Shown: one piece after another, positions 38,463 to 48,929 of the stretch | How positions within the stretch are numbered: the first letter of the stretch is position 1 | Layout of the letters: the number at the start of each line of letters is the position of its first letter | Source of the DNA: Anaeromyxobacter dehalogenans 2CP-1 | GTDB taxonomy: Bacteria; Myxococcota; Myxococcia; Myxococcales; Anaeromyxobacteraceae | NCBI RefSeq assembly: GCF_000022145.1 | Contig: NC_011891.1 | Location: forward strand, 4,965,330-5,029,329 | DNA length: 64,000 bases | Direction: 5' to 3' | The notes under the pieces: generated by a model | What the model was told of the DNA's origin: nothing | Databases searched by the model: none | Seen by the model: the letters and a program-made list of their open reading frames with translations, nothing else | Made by a program: the position numbers and the translations under genes

Positions 38463-39416
38463 GTGCGCCCGGCCCTCGCGCCCATCCTGATCGCGACCGC
38501 GCTCGCCGCCGGCTGCGGCCGCTGCGGCGGCGCGCGCTCCGGCGAGCGCCCCGCGCCCGGCGCGGTGGCGGTCGTGAACGGGGAGCCCATCGCCCCCGAC
38601 GCGGTCGCGCGCGAGCTGCGCGACGCGCAGGCGGGCGCGGAGGGCCAGGGCCAGGCCACTGGCGACGTGCTGCGGCGGCGCGTGCTCGACGACCTCGTCG
38701 ATCGCGCGCTGCTCCTGCAGCAGGCGCGTGCCCGCTCGATCGTCGTCGGCCAGGACCAGGTCGAGCGGGCCTTCCTCCGCCTCCGGGCGGAGTACCCCGG
38801 CACCCACTTCGACGACCTGCTCGCGCAGGAGCGGCTCAGCCAGGCCGAGCTGAAGGCCCGCCTCAAGGACCAGCTCACGGTGGAGCGCCTGTTCGAGCAG
38901 GAGGTGTTCCCGCAGGTCCAGGTGGTGGACGCCGAGGTCGAGCGTTACTACGCGGAGCACGGCGCCGAGTTCCAGGAGCCGGAGCGGGTGCACGTGCTCC
39001 AGATCGTCGTCGCGAGCCGCGAGGAGGCCGCCCAGGTGCGCGAGAAGCTCCGCCGCAACCCGCAGACGTTCGCCGAGGTGGCGCGCCGGTCCTCCATCGC
39101 CCCCGAGGGCAAGAGCGGCGGCGACCTCGGCCTCATCGGGCGCGGCGCCGGGTTCCCGGAGGTGTTCGACACCTGCTTCTCGCTGCCGGTGAACGTGATC
39201 TCCGACGTCACCCCGTCCCCGTACGGCTTCCACCTGTTCAAGGTGGTGGAGAAGAAGCCGGCGCAACGGCGCACGCTGGAGCAGGCGCGCGCCGAGATCG
39301 CCGAGAAGCTCGGCCGCGAGAAGCGGGCCGGGGCGCAGGCGGAGTACCTCGAGGCCCTCCGCAAGCGCGCCCAGATCGACATCGACGAGAAGGCCCTCGC
39401 CGCGGTGACCCCTTGA
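38463..39416 (+). CDS. Parvulin-type peptidyl-prolyl isomerase lipoprotein
   Basis: A 317-residue lipoprotein with lipobox AAGC and a CGRCGG start to the mature part. It has a SurA-like N-terminal region with VVNGEPIAPDAVARELRD and a parvulin domain about 175-285. The latter retains VHVLQIVV, FAEVARRSS, GGDLGLIGRG and the closing YGFHLFKV. Its GTG start is one base after the previous stop, and its own stop overlaps the next start (TTGA). It is probably a periplasmic folding factor for outer-membrane proteins. Confidence 0.9.
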   Translation: MRPALAPILIATALAAGCGRCGGARSGERPAPGAVAVVNGEPIAPDAVARELRDAQAGAEGQGQATGDVLRRRVLDDLVDRALLLQQARARSIVVGQDQVERAFLRLRAEYPGTHFDDLLAQERLSQAELKARLKDQLTVERLFEQEVFPQVQVVDAEVERYYAEHGAEFQEPERVHVLQIVVASREEAAQVREKLRRNPQTFAEVARRSSIAPEGKSGGDLGLIGRGAGFPEVFDTCFSLPVNVISDVTPSPYGFHLFKVVEKKPAQRRTLEQARAEIAEKLGREKRAGAQAEYLEALRKRAQIDIDEKALAAVTP

Positions 39417-40429
39417 ACCTCTCCCTCGCGCTCCTCGCCGTCACCCTCTCGAACGCCGCGCCCGCCGCCCCGGCCGCGACGCCGCCTCCGGCTGCCGCGG
39501 CCCAGCCGCGCCGCGTGCTCGACCGCGTGGCGGCCATCGTCAACGGCGACGTGGTGACGCTGCAGGAGCTGGAGCAGCGCGCCGCCGCGCTCGGGCTGGC
39601 CGCCGCCGACGCGCTCCCCGCCGGCCCGGCGCGCGACAAGGCCCGCGCCGACGCGCTCCGGCGCGCGTTCGACCAGGTGGTCTCCGACAAGCTCTTCGCC
39701 GAGAAGGCGAAGGAGCTGGAGATCGAGGTCACCGAGAAGCAGGTGGACGACGCCATCGAGGGCGTGAAGAAGCAGAACGGCTTCACCGACGCCCAGCTCG
39801 AGTCCGCCCTCGCCTCCGAGGGCTACTCCATGACCGACTACCGGGCCCGCATCCGGCGCGAGCTGCAGAACTTCTCGCTGCTCCAGTACAAGGTGGCGGG
39901 CAAGATCAAGACCTCCGAGGAGGACCTGCGGAACTACTACCAGTCCCACCCCCAGGAGTTCGACGGCGAGGACGAGGTGCGGGTCCGACACATCTTCATC
40001 CCGTTCGCCGAGGGCGGCGGTGCGCAGGCCGAGGCGCAGGCGCGCGCCGAGGGTCGGCGGGTGCTGCAGCGGCTGAAGACCGGCGAGGACTTCGGCGCGG
40101 TCGCGAAGGCCGTCTCGCGCGGCCCGTCCGCCGAGGAGGGCGGCGAGCTGGGCTGGCTGAAGCGCGGCACCATCCACCGGACGCTCGAGGACGCCGCGTT
40201 CGCGCTGAAGACCGGCGAGATGTCCGGGCTGGTGGAGGCGGGCCCCGGCGTGCACATCCTCAAGGTCGAGGAGCGGCGGCGCGGCGGCGGCAAGAGCTTC
40301 GAGCAGGCGCGCGACGAGATCCGGCAGCGGCTCGGCGAGGAGCAGGCCGAGAACTACCGGCAGCAGTACGTGGCCGAGCTCCGGCGCGACGCGCTCATCG
40401 ACGTGAAGCTGCCCGAGCTGCGGCCGTGA
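39413..40429 (+). CDS. surA: SurA-like periplasmic chaperone/isomerase
   Basis: A 338-residue exported protein. It has a short signal peptide (LSLALLAVTLSNAAPA), a SurA N-domain (VAAIVNGDVVTLQELEQRA), and one canonical parvulin domain (VRVRHIFIPF, FGAVAKAVSRGPSAEEGGELG, GVHILKVEE). E. coli SurA has two parvulin domains; this one has one. The TTG start overlaps the upstream stop. Immediately downstream pdxA overlaps it (GTGA), the same surA-pdxA order as in E. coli, which supports the name. Confidence 0.88.
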   Translation: MNLSLALLAVTLSNAAPAAPAATPPPAAAAQPRRVLDRVAAIVNGDVVTLQELEQRAAALGLAAADALPAGPARDKARADALRRAFDQVVSDKLFAEKAKELEIEVTEKQVDDAIEGVKKQNGFTDAQLESALASEGYSMTDYRARIRRELQNFSLLQYKVAGKIKTSEEDLRNYYQSHPQEFDGEDEVRVRHIFIPFAEGGGAQAEAQARAEGRRVLQRLKTGEDFGAVAKAVSRGPSAEEGGELGWLKRGTIHRTLEDAAFALKTGEMSGLVEAGPGVHILKVEERRRGGGKSFEQARDEIRQRLGEEQAENYRQQYVAELRRDALIDVKLPELRP

Positions 40430-41442
40430 GCCCCGCGGCCCGCCCGCGCGCCGGCCGCCCCCGCATCGCCATCTCGCTGGGCGATCCCTCCGGCGTCGGA
40501 CCGGAGGTGACCGCCGGCGCGCTGCGCGCGCTGCGCGGCGAGCTCGTCCCGCTGGTGTTCGGCGACCGCCGGGTGCTCTCCCGCGCGCTCGGCGGCCTGG
40601 GCCTGCCGGTGGTCGAGCCCGGCGCGCCGCTGCCGCCCGGCGGCGCGCTCGTCGCCACCACCGCGCTCCCCGCCGCCCAGCTCCGGCCCGGCCGCCCCGC
40701 GCCGGAGGCGGGCGCGGCCCAGCTCGCCTACGTGGCGGCCGCGTTCCGCGCGGTGCGCGAGGGCGCGGCGGCGGCGCTCTGCACCGCGCCGGTGTCGAAG
40801 GCGCAGGTGGCGCGGGCGCTGCCCGGGTTCGTGGGGCACACGGAGTGGCTGGAGGCCGCCTGCGGCGCGCGCCGCTCGGTGATGATGCTGGCCGGCGACC
40901 GGCTCCGCATCGCGCTCGTCACGAACCACGTGGCCTTCTCGCGGCTGCGGCGCGCGCTCACCGTCCCCCGCATCGTCGACACGCTCGCCATCACCCACCG
41001 CGCGCTCCGCGAGGACCTGGGCATCGCCCGGCCGCGCCTCGCGCTCGCCGCGCTCAACCCGCACGCCGGCGAGGAGGGCGCCTTCGGCGACGAGGAGTCG
41101 CGGCTGCTCGCGCCCGCGCTCGAGGCCGCCCGCGCCGCGGGCGCGCCCGCCGTCGGCCCGTTCCCGGCGGACTCCGTGTTCTTCCGCGCCGCGCTGGGCG
41201 AGTTCGACGCGGTGGTCGCGCTCTACCACGACCAGGGGCTCATCCCGGTGAAGCTGCTCGACGCGGTGGGCGGGGATCCGGCGGTGAACGTGACGCTGGG
41301 GCTGCCCATCGTCCGCACCAGCCCGGACCACGGCGTCGCCTACGACATCGCGGGCAAGGGCAAGGCGAGCGCCGCCTCGATGATCGCGGCGCTGCGGCTG
41401 GCCGTGCGGATCGCGAACGTCCGCGCGCGGGCGGCGCGGTAG
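40426..41442 (+). CDS. pdxA: 4-hydroxythreonine-4-phosphate dehydrogenase
   Basis: NAD-dependent oxidation and decarboxylation of 4-phosphohydroxy-L-threonine in the DXP-dependent pyridoxal phosphate pathway. The 338-residue protein begins ISLGDPSGVGPEV, with metal and substrate residues in GHTEWLE, LNPHAGEEG, YHDQGLIPVK and the NAD-site TSPDHGVAYDIAG. GTG 40426 overlaps the surA stop, so translation is probably coupled. A structured repeat follows, before the convergent ychF. Confidence 0.96.
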   Translation: MSPAARPRAGRPRIAISLGDPSGVGPEVTAGALRALRGELVPLVFGDRRVLSRALGGLGLPVVEPGAPLPPGGALVATTALPAAQLRPGRPAPEAGAAQLAYVAAAFRAVREGAAAALCTAPVSKAQVARALPGFVGHTEWLEAACGARRSVMMLAGDRLRIALVTNHVAFSRLRRALTVPRIVDTLAITHRALREDLGIARPRLALAALNPHAGEEGAFGDEESRLLAPALEAARAAGAPAVGPFPADSVFFRAALGEFDAVVALYHDQGLIPVKLLDAVGGDPAVNVTLGLPIVRTSPDHGVAYDIAGKGKASAASMIAALRLAVRIANVRARAAR

Positions 41443-41451
41443 CGAGCAGAG

Positions 41452-41545
41452 CGTTGCGCGGCGAAGCCGCGCCCGCGGGGACCTCGCGCGTGCCCGCGCA
41501 GGCGGGCGCGCGAGGTCACGGGCCCGCGCAGCAGGGTGGGGCCCC
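41452..41545. repeat. Dispersed 3'-end repeat, copy 2
   Basis: This copy lies between convergent pdxA and ychF. It has a hairpin GCGCGG-CGAAG-CCGCGC (41456-41472), then a perfect 11-bp inverted repeat GACCTCGCGCG (41480-41490) with CGCGCGAGGTC (41507-41517), then the shared core ending AGCAGGGTGGGGCCCC. A further GGAGCTCC palindrome follows to about 41560. Confidence 0.75.
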
Positions 41546-41594
41546 GCGGAGCTCCGCTCCGTGGGGCGGGGCGCAGCCCCGTCAGATCACCCCG

Positions 41595-42707
<1,113 letters not shown>

Positions 42708-42729
42708 GTCCTGCTCTCTCTATCCCGCA

Positions 42730-42772
42730 AGAAACGAAAACGCTCCGGCGGACGCGGGGGCCCGCCGGAGCG
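42730..42772 (-). terminator. Intrinsic terminator after the Fo operon
   Basis: An 11-bp perfect stem (42741-42751 with 42762-42772, CGCTCCGGCGG type) with a 10-base loop, followed on the minus strand by TTTTCGTTTC. It lies 28 bases past the atpF stop and ends the atpZIBEF transcript. Confidence 0.8.
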
Positions 42773-42799
42773 CGATGCGAGCTCGGGAACCGGCGCGGC

Positions 42800-43339
42800 C
42801 TAGGCCGCGCGGTTCGCCGGGAGCTGCGCGATGTACTCCTCGACGAGCGCCCGCTGGGCCTTCTCGTCGAGGTTCGCCTTCACCAGCCGCGAGGCGGCGT
42901 CGATGGCGAGATCCACCACCTGCGCCTTGAGCTCGGCCTTGGCCTTCACCAGCTCCTCGGCGATCTGGCGGCGCGCCTCGGCCACCAGGTCGTCCGCCTC
43001 CTTGCGCGCCTTGGCGGTGAGCTCCTGGCGGAGCACCTCCACCTCCTGCTGGTTGCGGCGCGCCAGCTCGGCGGCCTCGCGCTGGGCCTTCGCGAGCGAC
43101 TCCTTCTGCGCGGCGAGCAGCCGCTCCGCCTCGGCCCGCTCCTTCTTGGCCGAGTCGATGGCCTCGCGGATCGAGCGCTCGCGCTCGGCCAGCATCTTGA
43201 CGATCGGCCCCCACGCGAACTTCGCGAGCACCGCGAGCATCACGAGGAACGTGATGGCGGTCCAGAGCGTGAGGCCGGGGTTGATGTCGGCGATGCCGCC
43301 GGCGGCGAGCACCGGGACCGGCGAGAGGAAGGAGGCCAT
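42800..43339 (-). CDS. atpF: ATP synthase Fo subunit b
   Basis: Peripheral-stalk subunit joining Fo to F1. The 179-residue protein has one N-terminal membrane helix (about 18-40, LTLWTAITFLVMLAVLAKF) and a long charged coiled coil to the C-terminus. ATG 43339 is preferred over GTG 43348 because GGGAG lies 8 bases upstream. Only one b-type gene is present (no b'). Confidence 0.95.
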   Translation of the reverse strand: MASFLSPVPVLAAGGIADINPGLTLWTAITFLVMLAVLAKFAWGPIVKMLAERERSIREAIDSAKKERAEAERLLAAQKESLAKAQREAAELARRNQQEVEVLRQELTAKARKEADDLVAEARRQIAEELVKAKAELKAQVVDLAIDAASRLVKANLDEKAQRALVEEYIAQLPANRAA

Positions 43340-43385
43340 GGCAGTCACTCCCAGGGGACGCTGGGCTCCGCGGATCGCGGAGCGG

Positions 43386-43616
43386 TTACTTGGCGAGGGC
43401 GAGGAGGAGGCAGACCACGATGGCGAACAGCGTCGCGCCTTCGATGAGGGCGGCGGCGATGATCATCGAGGTCCGGATGTCACCGGCGGCGGTCGGCTGG
43501 CGGGCCGAGCCCTCCATGGCGGCGGCGGCGAGCTTGCCGATGCCGAGGCCGGCGCCGAGGACGGCGAGGCCGGCGCCGAAGCCGGCGGACAGGTACGCGA
43601 GGGCGAAAGAGGTCAT
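43386..43616 (-). CDS. atpE: ATP synthase Fo subunit c
   Basis: A 76-residue two-helix proteolipid that forms the rotor ring. It has the Gly-rich helix 1 (GAGLAVLGAGLGIG), the polar loop ARQPTAAGDIR and the ion-carrying Glu59 in ALIEGATLF. The sodium-type signature (Gln in helix 1 and Ser/Thr after the Glu) is absent: the equivalent positions are Ile and Gly. This predicts a proton-driven enzyme. Confidence 0.97.
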   Translation of the reverse strand: MTSFALAYLSAGFGAGLAVLGAGLGIGKLAAAAMEGSARQPTAAGDIRTSMIIAAALIEGATLFAIVVCLLLALAK

Positions 43617-43688
43617 GGCTGCGTTCTCCGATGCTGCGTGGGCGGTGTTGCCGGGCCGCTCGTTTCCCGGGGCGCTTACCGCGCTCGA

Positions 43689-44843
43689 CTACCCATGGCC
43701 GGGGGACGCCCCCGCCACGTGTGAACCGTGCTCCGAGCCCATGCCGGGCCCGGCGTGACCGTGCTCCTCCGCGTGCCCGTGGTCGTCGCCGTGGTGGACC
43801 AGGCCGGCGCCGATGAACAGCGAGGAGAGCATGGTGAAGATGTAGGCCTGCACGAACGCCACGAAGAGCTCGAGCAGGAAGATGCCGAGGGCCATCGGCA
43901 CCGAGCCGAACGCCACCCAGGGCGTGCCCAGCGCGAAGATGAGGCCGAGCAGCGCCAGGATCACGAAGTGGCCCGCCACCATGTTGGCGAAGAGACGGAC
44001 GGTGAGGGCGAAGGGCTTCGTGAACAGGCCCAGGAACTCGACCGGGATCATGATGATCCACAGCGGCGCGAGCGACTTCGGCACGCCGCCGGTGAGGTGG
44101 GCGAGGTAGCCGCCCACGCCCATGGCGCGGATGGCGGCGTACTGCGTGATGAGGAACGTGAAGAGCGCGAGCGCGACCGTGACCGAGAGGTTCGCGGTGG
44201 CGGTGGCCGAGAACGGGATGAGGCCGAACAGGTTCAGGAACAGGATGAAGAAGAAGGCGGTGACGAGGTACGGGACGAAGCGGTCCGCGTCCCGCTCGCC
44301 GATGTTCTTCACGGCGATCTCGTTCCGGACGAACGCGACCAGCACCTCGATGAAGTTGTAGAGGCCGCGCGGCACCAGGCTCTTCTTGCGGACCGCGGCG
44401 AGCACCACCACGAGCAGCAGCGCCGAGGCGAACCACATCATCATGACGTGCTTGGTGGGCGTCATGTCGAGCGCGCCGAACCTGAGCGCGTCGCCGAACG
44501 TCTCGCGGAGATCCCACTCGCAGTTCCAGGCGAGGGCGCCGTGGCAGAAGCCGGGGTGCTCGATCACGTAGCCGTCGGTGACATGGTGCATCATCACCGC
44601 GCCCAGGCTCTCGTCGTGGCCACCCTCGTGACCGGCGGCGTCGCCGTGCTCGCCGGCGGCGGCGGCATGCGCCTCGACGGCGGCGCCGTGCTCGCCCGCC
44701 GGGGCGGCGTGGGCGTCGGGGGCGGCGGCCTCGGGGGCCGGCGCGCCGTGCTGCTCGACCGGGGCGGCGGCCGGCGCGGGCGCGGCGTCGTGCTGGGCGA
44801 GCGAGAGGCTGAGGGCGAGCGTGACGAGCGTGGCGGCGGTCAT
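43689..44843 (-). CDS. atpB: ATP synthase Fo subunit a with His-rich ends
   Basis: The stator channel subunit. The conserved C-terminal half includes the essential Arg in [13 protein letters not shown] and the block [21 protein letters not shown]. At 384 residues it is far longer than the usual 230-280. A possible signal peptide ([12 protein letters not shown]) is followed by about 75 Ala/His/Glu-rich residues and a Cys pair ([13 protein letters not shown]) before the first core helix. The C-terminus ends in a tail with about ten His in 37 residues ([16 protein letters not shown]). Both extensions are unusual and could bind metal. ATG 44843 overlaps the atpI stop. Confidence 0.95.
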   Translation of the reverse strand: MTAATLVTLALSLSLAQHDAAPAPAAAPVEQHGAPAPEAAAPDAHAAPAGEHGAAVEAHAAAAGEHGDAAGHEGGHDESLGAVMMHHVTDGYVIEHPGFCHGALAWNCEWDLRETFGDALRFGALDMTPTKHVMMMWFASALLLVVVLAAVRKKSLVPRGLYNFIEVLVAFVRNEIAVKNIGERDADRFVPYLVTAFFFILFLNLFGLIPFSATATANLSVTVALALFTFLITQYAAIRAMGVGGYLAHLTGGVPKSLAPLWIIMIPVEFLGLFTKPFALTVRLFANMVAGHFVILALLGLIFALGTPWVAFGSVPMALGIFLLELFVAFVQAYIFTMLSSLFIGAGLVHHGDDHGHAEEHGHAGPGMGSEHGSHVAGASPGHG

Positions 44844-45205
44844 GCGGTCGTTCCCGTTCCTCGGTTGAGCGAGTGGACGAAGGCGCCTTCGATGGCGCTG
44901 AAGACGAAGTAGGGCACGAAGAAGGCGACGACGAAGGCGTAGATGCTCTCGCCCGCGCGCGCGATGGCGACCGTCCCGAGCGCGACGAGGAGGATGCGGA
45001 CGAGGAACGCGGAGGCCATCACCGCGAGCGCCCGCTGCACCGGCTTCGACCCGCGCGCGAACCGCGCCATCGCGACGATGGACGCGAGCGCGGTCAGGCC
45101 GGAGATCGAGGCGCCCACCAGCGCGCCACGGCGGTACGCCCCGGAGGCGAGCGCGAGCGCGACGAACGCGGCGGCGAAGGCGGCGGTGACGAGCGGGTGC
45201 TTCAA
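44840..45205 (-). CDS. atpI: ATP synthase subunit I-like membrane protein
   Basis: A 121-residue protein with four hydrophobic segments (residues about 6-22, 28-45, 62-82, 90-110), as in AtpI, which assists c-ring assembly and may import magnesium. The start is TTG 45205 ([10 protein letters not shown]), placed one base after the atpZ stop with AAGGA 8 bases upstream; longer in-frame starts overlap atpZ and are not conserved in character. Its stop overlaps atpB (ATGA). Confidence 0.8.
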   Translation of the reverse strand: MKHPLVTAAFAAAFVALALASGAYRRGALVGASISGLTALASIVAMARFARGSKPVQRALAVMASAFLVRILLVALGTVAIARAGESIYAFVVAFFVPYFVFSAIEGAFVHSLNRGTGTTA

Positions 45206-45206
45206 C

Positions 45207-45479
45207 TCAACGGTCCTTCTTCCCCGATCCGAGTACGGTCCTGAAGAAGCTGACGAACCCGCCCACCATCCCGAGCAGCGAGCCGAGGAGCAGGAACCAC
45301 GGCGTCTCGTTCCCCAGCTTCCCGTCCAGCCAGTGGCCGGCCCAGGCGAACAGCCCGATGGAGGCGACCAGCGTGGTGGAGGCGCCCATGTACGGCGCCG
45401 CCTTGCGATAGCCCTCCGCAAGGTTCGAGAGCCCCTTCGTCTCCGGATCCCGGCGCTCTCGATCGCTCGGTCCCGGCAC
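45207..45479 (-). CDS. atpZ: AtpZ/AtpI-family small membrane protein
   Basis: A 90-residue protein: a charged N-terminus, then two helices (about 33-50 and 60-82) with the family pattern GLFAWAGHWLDGKLG and PWFLLLGSLLGMVGG. It is the typical first gene of Fo operons, thought to aid assembly or ion leakage control with AtpI. GTG 45479 has GGAGG 7 bases upstream. Confidence 0.85.
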   Translation of the reverse strand: MPGPSDRERRDPETKGLSNLAEGYRKAAPYMGASTTLVASIGLFAWAGHWLDGKLGNETPWFLLLGSLLGMVGGFVSFFRTVLGSGKKDR

Positions 45480-45550
45480 TGCGCGCCTCCGCCCCTCGTC
45501 CCCGGAATCACCGGAGGTTACCGACGTTTCGGCGAGCCGAAGGGCACGCC

Positions 45551-45579
45551 CGTATAGCAGGCGGGACCGGCGGCGTCAA
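45551..45579 (-). promoter_or_regulatory. Promoter of the Fo operon atpZIBEF
   Basis: TTGACG (45579-45574), exactly 17 bases, then TATACG (45556-45551) on the minus strand; predicted transcription starts about 65 bases before atpZ. It is one of the clearest promoters in the window. Confidence 0.75.
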
Positions 45580-45611
45580 TGGCCGCGACCCCCGCCCGGA
45601 GCCATCCCGCG

Positions 45612-46766
45612 TCACATCGCCGGCGGGAGGGCCGCCGCCAGGCGGTCCACGTCGTCGGGGGTGCTGTAAAGGTGCGGCGCGACGCGGATCCTGCCGCCCC
45701 TGAGCGAGGTCCAGACCCGCGCCGCGCGGAGCGCGTCCTGGCCGGCCTCGGTGGCGGCCGCGCCGGCCATGGCCCGCAGGCACACGAGGTGGCTGCGCGC
45801 CTCGGGCGCGAGCGGGCTCGCCGCCTCCCACCCCGGGGGCAGGGCCGCGAGCAGCCGATCGCCGAGCGCCCGGGCGTGGGCCTGGATCCGGGCCGGCCCG
45901 GCCTCGAGCACGAGGCGCAGCGACTCGGCCAGCGGAAGCAGGTTGTTGAAGCTCGCGGTCTGGTGGGCGTCGTAGCGCCGGGCGCCGGGCTTCAGCTCCG
46001 GCGCGGTGGGCAGGTGCTCGAAGTCCTCCGAGCCCTTCACCGCCCACCAGTTGAGGTCGCCCACCGCCAGCCGATCCAGCGCGGCGGAGGAGAACAGGCC
46101 GAGCGCGGTGCCGTAGGGTCCGAGCAGGAACTTGTAGGCGGCGGCCGCGTAGACGTCCACGCCCGAGCCGCCGAAGTCGAACGGCAGGGCGCCCGCCGCC
46201 TGGCTGCCATCCACCACCGTGAGCGCGCCGGCCCTGCGCGCCGCCTCCACCACCGGTCCGGGATCGATGCGGCCGCCGTGCAGGTACGAGACGTGGGCGA
46301 ACGCCACCACCCGCGTCCGCGGACCGATCTCGGCGGCGAGCCGCGCGGCCGAGACCGCGCCGCTCGCGTGGTCCGGCTCGACCACCCGCACCCGCACGCC
46401 GCGCCGGGCGAGCCAGCGCCAGGGGAAGTCGTTCGAAGGGTACTCGTGGCGGGCCACGAGGAGCTCGTCGCCCTCGGCGAGCTCGAGCCCGCGCGCCACC
46501 GCGTTCACGATCTGCCCGGCGCCGGTCGCGATGGCGACGGCCTCCTCGCGGGCGCCGAGCAGGCGGGCCGCGAGCGCGCGGACCTCGTCCACCGCGCTCA
46601 CGTAGGTGCGCGGGCCGATGCGCCAGGGCTGCTCCTTCAGCTTGAGCGCCTCGCGCCCGGCGCGCGAGGCGGAGAGCGGGAGCGGGCCCTGGTTCGCGGC
46701 GTCGAGGTAGGCGATCCCCTCGAACGCCGCGAAGCGATCGGAGAGGAGCGGGTCGAGCTCCCCCAA
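45612..46766 (-). CDS. Class V aminotransferase-fold PLP enzyme
   Basis: A 384-residue fold-type I PLP enzyme of the cysteine desulfurase/isopenicillin-N-epimerase group. It starts AYLDAANQGPLPLS. The cofactor-binding residues are in TGAGQIVNAVARGL, the Asp in TVVDGSQAAGALPFD, and the Schiff-base Lys in YAAAAYKFLLGPYGTALG. No active-site Cys of a desulfurase is evident. The start is TTG 46766, 2 bases after the hemL stop with AAGGTGG upstream. It is last in the gyrA-TPR-hemL operon; the substrate is unknown. Confidence 0.85.
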   Translation of the reverse strand: MGELDPLLSDRFAAFEGIAYLDAANQGPLPLSASRAGREALKLKEQPWRIGPRTYVSAVDEVRALAARLLGAREEAVAIATGAGQIVNAVARGLELAEGDELLVARHEYPSNDFPWRWLARRGVRVRVVEPDHASGAVSAARLAAEIGPRTRVVAFAHVSYLHGGRIDPGPVVEAARRAGALTVVDGSQAAGALPFDFGGSGVDVYAAAAYKFLLGPYGTALGLFSSAALDRLAVGDLNWWAVKGSEDFEHLPTAPELKPGARRYDAHQTASFNNLLPLAESLRLVLEAGPARIQAHARALGDRLLAALPPGWEAASPLAPEARSHLVCLRAMAGAAATEAGQDALRAARVWTSLRGGRIRVAPHLYSTPDDVDRLAAALPPAM

Positions 46767-46768
46767 CG

Positions 46769-48061
46769 TCAGGCCACCTTCGCCGCCTCGGCGAAGGCCA
46801 GGCGCGCCGCGGCCACGGTGCGCGCCACGTCGTCGTCGGTGTGGGCGGTCGAGAGGAACGCCGCCTCGAACTGCGAGGGCGGCAGGTAGGCGCCGTGCTC
46901 GAGCATGGCGTGGAAGAACGCGCCGAACCGGCGGGTGTTGCAGGCGCGCGCGCTCGCGGCATCGAACACCGGCCTGTCCGAGAAGAAGACGGTCAGCATC
47001 GAGCCCACCCGGTTCACCTGCACGGGCACGTTCGCCTCGGCGGCCGCGGCCTGGAGGCCCTCGGCGAGCGCGGCGGAGAGCGCCTCCAGCTTCCGGTAGG
47101 CCGCCTCGGTCATGAGCTTCAGCGCGGCGTGCCCGGCGGCCATGGCCATCGGGTTCCCGGAGAGCGTGCCCGCCTGGTAGATGGGCCCGGCGGGCGCCAC
47201 CCGGTCCATCACGTCGCGACGGCCGCCGAACGCGCCCACCGGCAGGCCGGCGCCGATCACCTTGCCGAAGGTGACGAGGTCGGGCCGCAGGCCGTACAGC
47301 CCGCAGGCGCCGCCGGAGGAGAGGCGGAAGCCGGTCATCACCTCGTCCACGATGTAGAGCGCGCCGTGCTTCCTGCAGAGGTCGTGGACGCCCTGGAGGA
47401 AGCCGGGGCGGGGGACGAGCACGCCCATGTTCCCGACCACCGGCTCGAGGATCACCGCGGCGATGGACGCACCCTTCGCCTCGAACACCTTCTCGAGCGC
47501 GGGGAGGTCGTTGTACGGCGCCGTCAGCGTGTGACGGGCCACGTCCGCCGGCACGCCGGGCGAGTCGGGGAGGCCGAGCGTCTCGACGCCCGAGCCGGCC
47601 TTCACCAGCAGCGGATCGCCCGCGCCGTGGTAGCAGCCGTCGAACTTCACGATGTCGTCGCGCCCGGTGAAGCCGCGCGCCACCCGGATGGCCGAGGTGG
47701 TGGCCTCGGTGCCGGAGGACACGAAGCGCATCTTCTCCACCCACGGCATCCGCTCGCGCACCAGCTCGGCGAGCAGGATCTCGCGCGGCGACGGCGCGCC
47801 GAAGGAGGAGCCCTCCTTCATCGCGTCCTGCACCTCGCGCATCACCTCGGGGTGGCAGTGCCCGACGATCATCGGGCCCCAGGACAGCACGTAGTCGACG
47901 TAGTCGTTCCCGTCGACGTCGAAGATGTGCGAGCCCTTCGCGCGCGAGATGAAGCGCGGCGTGCCGCCCACGCCCTTGAACGCGCGCACCGGGCTGTTCA
48001 CGCCCCCCGGGAACAGGTCGTTCGCCTTCTCGAACAGCTTCTGCGACAGCTCGGTCTTCAT
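46769..48061 (-). CDS. hemL: Glutamate-1-semialdehyde 2,1-aminomutase
   Basis: PLP enzyme converting glutamate-1-semialdehyde to 5-aminolevulinate in the C5 haem pathway. The 430-residue protein has PGGVNSPVRAFKGVGGTP at the start, RFVSSGTEATTSAIRVARG, the Asp in YIVDEVMTGFR and the PLP Lys in VTFGKVIGAGLPVGAFGG. The ATG overlaps the previous stop (ATGA) with GGGAGGGA just upstream. Abundant c-type cytochromes in such organisms would explain high haem demand. Confidence 0.98.
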   Translation of the reverse strand: MKTELSQKLFEKANDLFPGGVNSPVRAFKGVGGTPRFISRAKGSHIFDVDGNDYVDYVLSWGPMIVGHCHPEVMREVQDAMKEGSSFGAPSPREILLAELVRERMPWVEKMRFVSSGTEATTSAIRVARGFTGRDDIVKFDGCYHGAGDPLLVKAGSGVETLGLPDSPGVPADVARHTLTAPYNDLPALEKVFEAKGASIAAVILEPVVGNMGVLVPRPGFLQGVHDLCRKHGALYIVDEVMTGFRLSSGGACGLYGLRPDLVTFGKVIGAGLPVGAFGGRRDVMDRVAPAGPIYQAGTLSGNPMAMAAGHAALKLMTEAAYRKLEALSAALAEGLQAAAAEANVPVQVNRVGSMLTVFFSDRPVFDAASARACNTRRFGAFFHAMLEHGAYLPPSQFEAAFLSTAHTDDDVARTVAAARLAFAEAAKVA

Positions 48062-48929
48062 GGTCCCTCCCGCGGGGCGGACTTCGCCGACCCCTTGTCG
48101 AACGCCGCGGCGCGGTCGCCGGGCCGGGCCGTTCCCGCCCGCGCGCGCCGCTCGCGCACCGCCTCGATGTTGGTCCGGATCGCGTCCGGGTTCGGGTGCC
48201 CCGGCAGCGCGAGCGCGTACAGCTCGAGCGCGCGGTCGAGGTCGCCGGACTGCGCGTGGATCTGCGCCTGCGCCTCGAGCGCGCGCGCCTTCACGTCCGG
48301 GCGCGAGCGCCGGTCCACCAGCGCCTGGAACGCGCCCAGCGCCTCCTCGTCCCGCCGCTCCAGCGCCCAGGACTGCCCGGTGAGCAGCTGCGCCTCGTCG
48401 GCCAGCTCGTGGGTGGGCCACTTCTCGCGCAGGATGCGCGCCTCGGTGCGCGCCTGCTCCCAGCGCTTCAGCGCCAGGTACTCGTGCGCCACCTCGAGCT
48501 GGTACCGCGGCGCGTCCGGCGAGTCGGAGCCGGCCACGTCGGCGTACTGGGTGATGGCGGCGAGGTGGTCGCCGTAGCGGTCGCGGAAGATGTCGCCGAG
48601 CCGGCCGCGCGCCTCGTGCGCCTCCGGGCCGCCCGGGTGGAGCGAGATGATGCGGCGGTAGTAGGCGAGGGCGCTCGGGTAGTCGCCCAGCTCGAGGTAC
48701 GAGACGTCGCCCGCGAACTTGAGCGCCTTCCAGCGCACCTCGGCGTCGGCGTTCCCGAGCTGCCCCTCGCCCAGGTCGGCGAGGAGCTGCTGGTAGCCGG
48801 CGAGCGCGCCGCGCGGATCGCCGGCGTGGCGGCGCGCGGTGGCCGCCTCGAGCTTGCGCTCGGCGGAGCCGCAGCCGAGGAGCAGCGCCGCGGCGAGCGC
48901 GCCGGCGGCCCAGCGGGACCGGGCGGAGC

